DNA from: a virus
DNA: 33,175 nt
Virus record (IMG/VR): IMGVR_UViG_3300024243_000057
Coordinates: 1 to 33,175 of that record
Strand: one strand, 5' to 3'
Shown here: positions 1 to 6,040 of the stretch, piece after piece
Layout: every line of letters starts with the position of its first letter
Position numbering within the stretch: the first letter of the stretch is position 1
Notes under the pieces: generated by a model
Database searches by the model: none
Told to the model about the DNA's origin: nothing
The model's input: the letters and a program-made list of their open reading frames with translations, nothing else
Position numbers and translations under genes: made by a program

Positions 1-1306
1 TTCTTGATGGGTAATTGGTAGTGCCGATAAAGAATGCAACACCTCTGGGGAAGGCTGCGAGAAAGGTTTGTAGCTGGCCCTGTATCTCCTGAGACACGCC
101 TGAGCTATCGCCACTATTGAACATGGTGTGTAACTCATCAAAAAGGACGATAGAGGGTGCAAGGGCTTTGATGCCTTCAAATAATTTGGACATATTCTTA
201 TTACTCTCGCCCACAAATTTATTCTTGATCATATCCATACGGATCATTACAAGGGAGAGATTCAAAGCACATGCCAGAGCCTTAGATAGTTCGGTTTTTC
301 CACACCCTGGATTTCCTGAAAAAACCAGACCTTTCGGGCATCGACCATCGCCAGCCATCATCTTAGGATATACATATTTTTTAAAGTAATCTTTGAGCTG
401 ATCCAGACCCACAATAGAATCAAAGCCTTTTTCTGGATAGGAAATATCAATCACTCCACCATAGGTTTGTCTGACTAAAACATCTTTTCTTGCCTGAACG
501 ATCTTACGGGAAACTATCCCACCCTCTAACTCGGCTTGATACAGGCAATCTTCTAACTGCAAGAGGTTCAACGCTCCCGTTATCCTTGCCAACTCCTCCT
601 CTGTCAATCCCTCTTCTAAAGTGAGATTGGGGTTGGCATCCATCACTCTGCTAACGAAGTCTCTGCGCGTATCTACTTCAGGTAAGGGGATATTGATGGG
701 GGCTATGCGTCCTTGCACCAAGGCACCTCTCAGGTCGCTATGGGCAATTAAGAAGATTCTATGAGGGCTACCATTACCACTTAATAGGGGCATGGCAGAC
801 CACTGGCGCAGATAAGCCAATAAAGTTCGCTCAGGCTCCACCAAGGCACCTTCAGCATCAAAGATGAGATCGGCATCATGTATAATGAGAGCGAGAGGAG
901 GTGCAGCGGGATCGTTGAAATACTGCGCCAAGCGTCCAAAGTCAGCTTCTAATCCACCACCCTGAGCAAAAGGATTACTGTCCGGTGGTGGTGAATAGCG
1001 GCCAAAAACCTCTTCGTGTTCGGGTAGCATCTTGAGGCCGGTAGTTTGATACAACTCAGCAAAAACATGCGCTTGTGCTACTTCTTCTTCTGAGTTATTC
1101 TTCTTGCGGATCGCACCTAACGTCATGCGCTCCAAAAAGCTGGCGCGTCCTACTTGGCTCGTTCCAAGCGTCTCACCGGGGTAAACAGGATAGCCACCTA
1201 CGTCACCCATGAGGGCGAATATCTCGCTCTGCTGCGTCTGTAGGTTATTGTGGATCTGCCTATACCACTGAGGGATCGTGCCGTTGGTTTTGCCTACTGC
1301 CTTCAT
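1..1306 (-). CDS. Ycf46-like AAA+ ATPase, C-terminus cut by window edge
   Basis: Read on the reverse strand, 435 codons are open from ATG at 1306 to the left edge, with no stop, so the C-terminus is missing. The ATG follows a good Shine-Dalgarno (AAAGGAGA). The second half is a full AAA+ core: Walker A GNPGCGKT (331-338), Walker B IVLFDE (386-391) and sensor 1 GTTN (about 428-431). The first half has a degenerate ATPase-like segment (LIIHDADLIF, about 140-149, then RIFLIAHSDL, about 183-192) without a P-loop. A dead N-terminal plus active C-terminal ATPase is the Ycf46 layout. In the family such proteins are presumed remodelling ATPases; the substrate here is unknown. It is the last gene seen of a three-gene operon. 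The ATPase call is sure; the subfamily is less so. Confidence 0.85.
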   Translation of the reverse strand, partial: MKAVGKTNGTIPQWYRQIHNNLQTQQSEIFALMGDVGGYPVYPGETLGTSQVGRASFLERMTLGAIRKKNNSEEEVAQAHVFAELYQTTGLKMLPEHEEVFGRYSPPPDSNPFAQGGGLEADFGRLAQYFNDPAAPPLALIIHDADLIFDAEGALVEPERTLLAYLRQWSAMPLLSGNGSPHRIFLIAHSDLRGALVQGRIAPINIPLPEVDTRRDFVSRVMDANPNLTLEEGLTEEELARITGALNLLQLEDCLYQAELEGGIVSRKIVQARKDVLVRQTYGGVIDISYPEKGFDSIVGLDQLKDYFKKYVYPKMMAGDGRCPKGLVFSGNPGCGKTELSKALACALNLSLVMIRMDMIKNKFVGESNKNMSKLFEGIKALAPSIVLFDELHTMFNSGDSSGVSQEIQGQLQTFLAAFPRGVAFFIGTTNYPSR

Positions 1307-1307
1307 C

Positions 1308-1484
1308 TTAGTATTCTCCTTTGAGTGCAGCTGCTTTGGCCTTGGCATCATAACGATTACCAGCCTTCTGCCGCTTGGTGATTCTCCGCGCCTTGACATC
1401 GGCCAAGATCTGAGCGGAGAGGATCTTTCTGGCGGTGCGTTCGTCTACTTTGTGCGTCTGCATGATGGCGATTAGGTTATTCAT
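1308..1484 (-). CDS. small basic hypothetical protein
   Basis: A 58-residue frame (starts MNNLIAIMQT, ends AAALKGEY). Its ATG shares bases with the stop of the upstream gene (TAATG), and it ends one base before the AAA ATPase start; its last codons supply that gene's Shine-Dalgarno. The middle is rich in Lys and Arg (about residues 31-50), suggesting nucleic acid contact, but no family is recognised. Tight overlap on both sides is the main evidence that it is real. Confidence 0.6.
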   Translation of the reverse strand: MNNLIAIMQTHKVDERTARKILSAQILADVKARRITKRQKAGNRYDAKAKAAALKGEY

Positions 1485-1666
1485 TACGATTTCTCTATCA
1501 TTGCAATAATGACCGCTGCCATTCCCCCGACATACTCGCTTTTGCGAAACATGATCTCGTCAATCTCGTTTCGAGTGGCGCTATCTTCAATATCCAATAG
1601 TTCGGGAAATACCGGCATGAGCTTCTTGGCGATGCTTTTGAATTCCTGTCCGATTGCGTTTTCCAT
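1484..1666 (-). CDS. small acidic hypothetical protein, first gene of the operon
   Basis: A 60-residue frame starting at ATG 1666 after AAAGGAAC. It is predicted helical, with an acidic centre (LLDIEDSATRNEIDEIMF) and a hydrophobic C-terminal stretch (AAVIIAMI). No family is recognised. It lies about 40 bases downstream of a strong sigma-70 promoter and overlaps the next gene by one base, so it heads the operon ending in the AAA ATPase. Confidence 0.55.
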   Translation of the reverse strand: MENAIGQEFKSIAKKLMPVFPELLDIEDSATRNEIDEIMFRKSEYVGGMAAVIIAMIEKS

Positions 1667-1704
1667 TTCAGTTCCTTTCGTGTGTGTGTTTCTTAACTAC
1701 TACT

Positions 1705-1733
1705 AATATAAAACATAGTCTTTTATAAAGCAA
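1705..1733 (-). promoter_or_regulatory. sigma-70 promoter for the AAA ATPase operon
   Basis: On the reverse strand: -35 TTGCTT (1728-1733), 17-bp spacer, -10 TATATT (1705-1710), about 40 bases upstream of the first start codon. The same -10 and spacer recur at the other leftward operons of the window. Confidence 0.75.
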
Positions 1734-1773
1734 GGATTATTTTCGCCTATTACAAAAACAATTTGCCATCTCC

Positions 1774-1801
1774 TTGACTATGCTCTCTATTCCTTTATAT
1801 T
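1774..1801 (+). promoter_or_regulatory. possible promoter for the HTH/lysis operon
   Basis: TTGACT (1774-1779), 16-bp spacer, TATATT (1796-1801). The predicted transcript would begin almost at the AGGAGG Shine-Dalgarno (1808-1813) of the next gene, leaving a very short leader, so a different start point is possible. Confidence 0.5.
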
Positions 1802-1818
1802 AAATACAGGAGGTGACA

Positions 1819-2028
1819 ATGAGACTACATATAGATGCAGACCGCGTCAAAGCAGAGCGACTGAACAAAGGCATCAAATCAGAGGCGCAGCTGGCCCGTC
1901 AGATAGGCATAGGCAAGATATACCTCAATGGTGTTATGAGAGGTAGACAGAACGCCACCCGCCAGATCATAGAGGGTATATGCTGCCAGTTGGATCTTCA
2001 GCCCAAAGACTTCTTGAGTTATAAATGA
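1819..2028 (+). CDS. Cro/CI-type helix-turn-helix regulator
   Basis: A 69-residue protein. I chose ATG 1819 over an in-frame GTG at 1813 because the GTG lies inside the Shine-Dalgarno AGGAGGTGA. Residues about 19-60 fit an XRE/Cro helix-turn-helix (SEAQLARQIGIGKIYLNGVM then a third helix around RQIIEGICCQL). The ending QPKDFLSYK is typical of single-domain Cro-like proteins. It is the first gene before endolysin and holin and overlaps the endolysin by four bases, so it may regulate its own operon. The target site is not identified. Confidence 0.8.
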   Translation: MRLHIDADRVKAERLNKGIKSEAQLARQIGIGKIYLNGVMRGRQNATRQIIEGICCQLDLQPKDFLSYK

Positions 2029-2582
2029 TCGGCTTGTGCGCGGGGCATAGCAGAAACACCACGGGCGAACGCCTCTGGGAGTGGCAGCACTGCGCCCAGG
2101 TGCAACAGCGCCTATCCACCATCCTTATGGACTGTGGGCATCAGGTAGTTGTTCCTCCGCTTGAGTATTGGCAGATGGACAATGATACCGCCCTCAAGAA
2201 TAAAGTGAGATTATTCAATCGTCGCCAAGTGGACTTGGCTATTGAGATCCATGTCAACTCGGGAGGAGGTAAATACTCTACCGTATTATATTGGGATAAA
2301 GATGGTAAGTTCTCCCCTGGGGGTCGGCAGCTTGCACAATGTATCTCAAATCAGTTCGCATCAATGAAGCGAATCATATCCAGTTGGAAAGCTGCTGGCC
2401 CCCGCTCCCAATCGTCTATGGGGCGCAACCTGTATTTCCTGAATGAGACACATATGCCAAGCGTTATCACTGAGATGGGTTTTAAGGACGCACCTGAACA
2501 GCGAGAGTTTTTTGATTCTAAAACAGGACCGATTGTACATGCTGAACTCATCCACCTTGGGATAGAGGAGTATATACGATGA
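2025..2582 (+). CDS. endolysin, N-acetylmuramoyl-L-alanine amidase (Amidase_3 type)
   Basis: A 185-residue single-domain enzyme predicted to cut the amide bond between N-acetylmuramic acid and the peptide stem at the end of infection. Zinc and catalytic residues of the Amidase_3 fold are visible: GHS with His8, probable Glu19 (RLWEW), His76 in IEIHVNS, and the late Glu150 in VITEMGF. There is no signal peptide and no cell-wall-binding domain. Its ATG overlaps the stop of the HTH gene and the holin lies just downstream, so this is the lysis cassette. Host autolysins share the fold, but the context favours an endolysin. Confidence 0.88.
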   Translation: MIGLCAGHSRNTTGERLWEWQHCAQVQQRLSTILMDCGHQVVVPPLEYWQMDNDTALKNKVRLFNRRQVDLAIEIHVNSGGGKYSTVLYWDKDGKFSPGGRQLAQCISNQFASMKRIISSWKAAGPRSQSSMGRNLYFLNETHMPSVITEMGFKDAPEQREFFDSKTGPIVHAELIHLGIEEYIR

Positions 2583-2791
2583 ACCGTTTTTATGTTGACG
2601 CCGATCTATGTTCTTCTGGTGCGGTTATTGTTCGCCTAAAGACTACTGAAAATACATCGTGGAGCCGTGACAGAGAAATATCAAAATTTCCTACTGTATT
2701 AACCAGATGGCGTATGGATCGTCTTGCTCGGAAATTGTTATACATTGCTAAGATACGGGAGGATTTTAATAATGATAACCGATCTGATTAA
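2579..2791 (+). CDS. small hypothetical protein between endolysin and holin
   Basis: A 70-residue frame (starts MNRFYVDADL) overlapping the endolysin stop by four bases, with GAGGAG upstream. Its last 20 bases overlap the chosen holin start. It has no membrane segment and no recognised domain; the second half is basic. Kept because of operon spacing. Confidence 0.55.
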   Translation: MNRFYVDADLCSSGAVIVRLKTTENTSWSRDREISKFPTVLTRWRMDRLARKLLYIAKIREDFNNDNRSD

Positions 2792-3173
2792 GATAGGCGG
2801 GAGCTTGCTGGACAAGATTATTCCTGATCCAGAGGCAAGGGATAAGGCCAAACTGGAATTACTGCGCCTGGAGTCTGAGAATGAATTAAAAGAGCTTGAG
2901 GTATCTATGAGTGCTATCGTTATGGAGGCCAAGAGCAAGGATAAATGGACCTCCAGGGCGCGTCCTGGGTTCCTCTACGTGATTTATATTTTGATGCTCT
3001 CTGCTATACCAATGGGTATTCTCAGTGCTATCTCGCCTAATACAGCAACGGCTATCATCTCAGGTTTTCAGGCATGGTTAGCTGCTATACCTGATAATAT
3101 AATCGCGCTTTTCGGCGCAGGATATTTAGGTTATTCTGGTGCGCGTAGCTATGATAAGGCTAAGATCAAATGA
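2772..3173 (+). CDS. holin, three-transmembrane type (Holin_3TMs-like)
   Basis: A 133-residue protein. ATG 2772 follows GGGAGGA at proper spacing; an upstream in-frame start at 2724 would add 16 residues but has no such site. The N-terminal half is amphipathic and charged (LLDKIIPDPEARDKAKLELLRLE). After DKWTSRARPGFLYVIYILM come hydrophobic segments at roughly 57-80 and 90-120, ending in a short basic tail. The charged start, the W-x-SRARPG junction and the hydrophobic second half match the Holin_3TMs family. It follows the endolysin and overlaps the RNA ligase by four bases. It would open the inner membrane to time lysis. Confidence 0.78.
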   Translation: MITDLIKIGGSLLDKIIPDPEARDKAKLELLRLESENELKELEVSMSAIVMEAKSKDKWTSRARPGFLYVIYILMLSAIPMGILSAISPNTATAIISGFQAWLAAIPDNIIALFGAGYLGYSGARSYDKAKIK

Positions 3174-4069
3174 CCTCTTGGCATAGCTATCCAAAGATAT
3201 ATAACGTAGGCCATGCTGCCATAGATGAGCTTCTACGCGATTCGGTTATCGTAGAGGAGAAGGTGGACGGCTCACAGTTCTCCTTTGGGATGATAGGTGG
3301 AGAGCTATTGGTGCGATCCAGGGGCAAGCAGTTTCCTACGGATGCACCTGATAAGATGTTCACCAAGGCGGTGGCGTCTGTTTTAGATCGACAGTCTATT
3401 CTCAAAGAGGGTTGGACATATAGAGGAGAGTATCTACAGAAGCCAAAGCATAACGCCTTGGCCTATGATAGGATACCCAATGATAATATTATCCTCTTCG
3501 ATATTAACACCAATGAGGAGACATACCTATCTTATGAGGAGAAGGCGGCAGAGGCCGAGCGCATTGGCTTAGAGATTGTTCCTCTTCTACATAGTGGGAT
3601 GGTTGACAATATTACCGTATTGACTGATCTATTGGATACTGTCTCTATTCTTGGTGGTCAGAAGATAGAAGGCTTTGTCATTAAGAACTATAAAAGGTTT
3701 ACAACCGATGGCAAAGCGATGATGGGCAAGCACGTTTCGGAAGCCTTCAAAGAGGTTCATTCAAAAGAATGGGGTAAAAGCAATCCAGGCAAGCAAGATA
3801 TTATTCTTGGATTGATTGATAAATACCGCACACCAGCGCGTTGGCAGAAAGCCGTCCAGCATATCCAAGAGAGAGGTGAATTAGATGGCTCACCAAAAGA
3901 CATTGGCAACCTCATCAAAGAGACGCAGAAGGATATACACGACGAATGCTATGAAGAGATAGCCGTTGCGTTGATGAAGCATTTCTTTCCTCAGATATTG
4001 CGTGGTGTTACTCGTGGATTACCTGAGTGGTATAAGGATGAACTTCTCAAGGCGCAATTTGATGAATGA
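3170..4069 (+). CDS. RNA ligase (Rnl2-like, PF09414 type)
   Basis: A 299-residue ATP-dependent ligase of the covalent nucleotidyltransferase superfamily. Motif I is EEKVDGSQ with Lys31 as predicted AMP-accepting residue. Motif Ia is LLVRSRGK, motif III-like residues are YRGEYL and the following ILFDIN, motif IV is EGFVIKNY, and a later basic segment (GKAMMGKHVSEAF) is probably motif V. About 100 C-terminal residues form an additional helical domain. Phage RNA ligases typically repair tRNAs or other RNAs nicked by host nucleases. No polynucleotide kinase is seen here. Its position directly behind the holin is unusual. Confidence 0.88.
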   Translation: MTSWHSYPKIYNVGHAAIDELLRDSVIVEEKVDGSQFSFGMIGGELLVRSRGKQFPTDAPDKMFTKAVASVLDRQSILKEGWTYRGEYLQKPKHNALAYDRIPNDNIILFDINTNEETYLSYEEKAAEAERIGLEIVPLLHSGMVDNITVLTDLLDTVSILGGQKIEGFVIKNYKRFTTDGKAMMGKHVSEAFKEVHSKEWGKSNPGKQDIILGLIDKYRTPARWQKAVQHIQERGELDGSPKDIGNLIKETQKDIHDECYEEIAVALMKHFFPQILRGVTRGLPEWYKDELLKAQFDE

Positions 4070-4265
4070 TTGTTGTGATGCAGAATATCATGTATGCGAT
4101 TGGGGTGCCAGTTTTAAATGTGAGTTACCACAAGGACACACCGGGTTGCATAGTTGCTCTTGGGATGATTCTGAGGCTGTCTGGTTTAAGGATGAGTGTA
4201 TAGGACAAAGGCTCATCCACATAAACATGACATGGATAACAGGTGCTCTAAATGACGGTGCATAA
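4062..4265 (+). CDS. small Cys/His-rich protein with CxLPxGHxGxHxC motif
   Basis: A 67-residue protein starting at ATG 4062, overlapping the RNA ligase stop by eight bases. Cysteines and histidines are clustered (CCDAEYHVCDW, then CELPQGHTGLHSC). The C-x-LP-x-GH-x-GxH pattern recurs in small phage proteins and suggests metal binding, probably zinc. Function unknown. Confidence 0.65.
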   Translation: MNDCCDAEYHVCDWGASFKCELPQGHTGLHSCSWDDSEAVWFKDECIGQRLIHINMTWITGALNDGA

Positions 4266-4419
4266 TCAAGATGAATTGCGTCAAGTGTTAAAAAAGGAGC
4301 TGGCTATCATTGGCAGGCAGTTGGATGATGTATGCAGGGGTACATGGTGGTCATTGCAGCGCGATGGACGAGTTATATTCTGGTTTGATGATCTGGCGAT
4401 TGACTTGAGGAGAGAATAA
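4252..4419 (+). CDS. small hypothetical protein
   Basis: A 55-residue frame starting at ATG 4252 inside the end of the previous gene and ending with TAATG shared with the next. It is charged, with a tryptophan-rich patch (GTWWSLQ) and no recognised domain. Supported mainly by chain-like overlaps on both sides. Confidence 0.5.
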   Translation: MTVHNQDELRQVLKKELAIIGRQLDDVCRGTWWSLQRDGRVIFWFDDLAIDLRRE

Positions 4420-4520
4420 TGCGTCATCCGATCTATAAGGTATTGGCTATATCAGGCACTGTAGTTGCTATGGTATTGCTTCTGTTTGCCATTGGTGTAT
4501 TTATTAATAACGTATTTTGA
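4419..4520 (+). CDS. 33-residue single-pass membrane peptide
   Basis: Short frame coupled to the preceding gene through TAATG. After a basic start (MRHPIYK) nearly all remaining residues form one hydrophobic helix (LAISGTVVAMVLLLFAIGVF). Small hydrophobic peptides near lysis cassettes can be lysis accessories, but here the role is unknown. It is the last gene before the tRNA. Confidence 0.5.
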   Translation: MRHPIYKVLAISGTVVAMVLLLFAIGVFINNVF

Positions 4521-4524
4521 TTAT

Positions 4525-4598
4525 CGCGAGACAGGCAGTATGGGTGCTGCGTCAGGTTCATATCCTGAAGTGTGAAGGTTCGACTCCTTCTCTCGCCT
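4525..4598 (+). tRNA. tRNA-Met or tRNA-Ile2 (anticodon CAT)
   Basis: Cloverleaf seen by eye: acceptor GCGAGA/TCTCGC (six pairs; outermost position is a C-C mismatch at 4525 and 4597), a D-arm (GCAG/CTGC), anticodon stem TCAGG/CCTGA around loop TTCATAT (anticodon CAT), short variable loop, T-arm GAAGG-TTCGACT-CCTTC. CCA is not encoded. The anticodon stem lacks the three G-C pairs of initiator tRNAs, so an elongator Met or a lysidine-modified Ile2 tRNA is more likely. Confidence 0.82.
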
Positions 4599-4604
4599 GA
4601 TATT

Positions 4605-4712
4605 GCGAGGGTGCAGTGAGGGGTAATAGCAGGTTGTCCACAAGCCCAAGGCGAGAGGGACGTAAAGATCCTTGGATCACACCTGAGATTATAGTGACCT
4701 GGCCATCCTCGC
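4605..4712 (+). other. possible structured RNA segment downstream of the tRNA
   Basis: No gene fits the 220 bases between the tRNA and the palindrome. The stretch is bounded by GCGAGG (4605-4610) and CCTCGC (4707-4712), which could pair, and contains internal hairpins such as GATCC-TT-GGATC and GGTTGT/ACAAGCC. It starts six bases after the tRNA, so it would be co-transcribed. No T-arm is seen, so it is not a second ordinary tRNA. Structure is inferred from pairing only. Confidence 0.3.
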
Positions 4713-4797
4713 TCATTTACCAATAATTGTAACCACAAAAAGTAGTGATAGGTACAAGCCTTGCCATAGACGACATAATATCGCGTATTTTGTCGCG

Positions 4798-4813
4798 TGT
4801 TATACGTATAACA
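4798..4813. promoter_or_regulatory. 16-bp perfect palindrome, candidate operator (copy 1)
   Basis: TGTTATACGTATAACA is a perfect palindrome nine bases before the GTG start of the next gene. Closely related copies lie at 8795, 22576 and 32365. A dimeric repressor or activator is the likeliest ligand. Confidence 0.6.
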
Positions 4814-4821
4814 GAGAGGGG

Positions 4822-5124
4822 GTGGTTATCTTCAAACTTGTGGGCAAAACGACAGACTGGGATAAATTCTTAGATGGCAAGTTGAAGGCTGATTGCTACT
4901 ATGTGCCCTTTGGTCAAGATCGTGACAAGGCAGCAGCGCGGCTATTTTGCCAACTCTATTCTCACGGCGGTCATGGTGTATTTAGTGAACTGATTGAGAT
5001 GATCCAAACCTTTTTAAGGCTCGGTTATGAATCCCACGGTGATCCTGATAAAAAATCCTATCGTGAATTCATAGAGCAATTAGAAGAACAAGCGGGTGAC
5101 TTTATTCCCTATGAGGATGAATGA
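4822..5124 (+). CDS. hypothetical protein, GTG start
   Basis: A 100-residue acidic protein (starts MVIFKLVG, ends PYEDE). GTG 4822 is the only plausible start; it follows a purine run directly after the 16-bp palindrome, so binding there could block transcription or translation initiation. It is predicted mostly helical with no recognised domain. It overlaps the next gene by four bases. Confidence 0.6.
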   Translation: MVIFKLVGKTTDWDKFLDGKLKADCYYVPFGQDRDKAAARLFCQLYSHGGHGVFSELIEMIQTFLRLGYESHGDPDKKSYREFIEQLEEQAGDFIPYEDE

Positions 5125-5711
5125 CTGAACTGGCAACAGTAAACACTGAGATAGTATCGTATGACGATTGGGCTGAACGAGGGATAGGACTGCGTTCCGA
5201 ACTGCGCCAGATAGAGGGCGAGGCATCGCGCCTATATTGGGATATAGGTCATTGGCTGGTCTATGGCGAGAATGCTTTTCCAGATCAATGGTCACAGATG
5301 GCTGATGACTTTGGATTCTCTCGCGAGACGGTTCGTAATATGATGTGGGTGGCAAGCAAGATACCACCCGAGGAGGTCAAGCCTGAACTAAGCTGGTGGC
5401 ATCATCAGGCCGTCGCTGCGCTACCACAAGGCGATAGGGCGGCTGTGTTAGAGACAGCTATTGATGATGCTCTGAGCGTCAAGGATACGCGCCTCATCGC
5501 CAAGTCAGCCAAGCATGAGCATGACGAAGAGGTCTATGCCGACATCATTCAATCACCTGGGCAAGAATTAAAAGAAGCACCTCCGGTTGACAATCCTTCT
5601 GAGAATACTATATTGACTACGATAGTCCAATGGTCAGAGAGTCAGATAGGCCAAGAATGGACACAAGAGTCACATAATAAACTAATTAATTGGCTGGCTG
5701 GAGGTGGGTAG
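5121..5711 (+). CDS. hypothetical protein with possible HTH segment
   Basis: A 196-residue protein overlapping its neighbour by ATGA. Residues about 20-60 look helical (IEGEASRLYWDIGHWLVYGE), followed by a candidate helix-turn-helix (ADDFGFSRETVRNMMWVASKIP, about 62-84). A similar pattern occurs in phage and plasmid proteins with ParB-like central domains, and a ParB-like protein lies downstream at 7399. The C-terminus is a separate tryptophan-containing helical tail after a flexible linker. DNA binding is an inference. Confidence 0.6.
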   Translation: MTELATVNTEIVSYDDWAERGIGLRSELRQIEGEASRLYWDIGHWLVYGENAFPDQWSQMADDFGFSRETVRNMMWVASKIPPEEVKPELSWWHHQAVAALPQGDRAAVLETAIDDALSVKDTRLIAKSAKHEHDEEVYADIIQSPGQELKEAPPVDNPSENTILTTIVQWSESQIGQEWTQESHNKLINWLAGGG

Positions 5712-5913
5712 CGAAACGCTGATGCGAAAGCGCAGCACCTCTAACGAGGGTGGTTGACCAGAGGAATGCATGAATCTCTTAAATAGGATTAATAATTCTA
5801 TTTCATGCCACCTTACAACGGACAAGGCTTAGGCCTCATTCGGCCAAATAATTTGGGTATCCTGTCACATAAACGGTGAGCCACTATCCCCCTAGCAGTT
5901 TACCGGGATACCC
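5712..5913 (+). ncRNA. structured leader RNA upstream of the sigma gene
   Basis: No gene in this stretch; instead consecutive stems can be drawn. TGCG-AAAG-CGCA (5723-5734); CACCTC-TAAC-GAGG(G)TG (5736-5752); GCATGA..AATAG with CTATTTCATGC (5768-5808), carrying an 8-base bulge; a GGCC/GGCC hairpin (5832-5845); and GGGTATCC/GGATACCC (5855-5862 with 5906-5913) enclosing TAAAC/GTTTA (5870-5874 with 5898-5902). The density of exact pairing suggests a riboregulator, ribozyme or processed RNA. It does not match a riboswitch class I can recall. Confidence 0.4.
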
Positions 5914-5920
5914 TTCTATC

Positions 5921-6023
5921 GGGAGGGTTGCCATGATCGCCAACAAAAGGAGAGACAGTGCCGAGCAGACGGCCTACGGGTGCAGTTGCGGTCTTACGCT
6001 CTCTGGGCGGGAGCAACCCTCCC
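5921..6023 (+). promoter_or_regulatory. 10-bp stem sequestering the leader ribosome-binding site
   Basis: GGGAGGGTTG (5921-5930) pairs perfectly with CAACCCTCCC (6014-6023). The left arm contains the Shine-Dalgarno of the small upstream reading frame at 5933; the right arm ends 13 bases before the sigma start. Inner pairs AGAGA/TCTCT and AGAC/GTCT could extend it. Forming the stem would hide the only good ribosome-binding site of this translational unit. Confidence 0.55.
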
Positions 6024-6040
6024 CTAAAACAAATCTATGA
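5933..6040 (+). CDS. 35-residue upstream reading frame coupled to the sigma gene
   Basis: ATG 5933 lies five bases after GGGAGGG. The frame runs 35 codons (MIANKRRDSA at the start, a CSC pair in the middle, ending PKTNL) and its TGA overlaps the sigma ATG as ATGA. The sigma gene itself has no Shine-Dalgarno (the bases before it are pyrimidine-rich and then ACAAATCT), so it probably depends on ribosomes finishing this frame. No family is recognised. Confidence 0.5.
   Translation: MIANKRRDSAEQTAYGCSCGLTLSGREQPSPKTNL

Noticed and set aside
4433-4738. A 101-codon reverse frame across the tRNA and downstream gap
   Set aside because: It covers a tRNA on the other strand, has no ribosome-binding site and no recognisable protein features.
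5711-5735. CTGATG..GAAA resembling a hammerhead ribozyme core
   Set aside because: The conserved CTGANGA is incomplete and the three required stems cannot be drawn around it.
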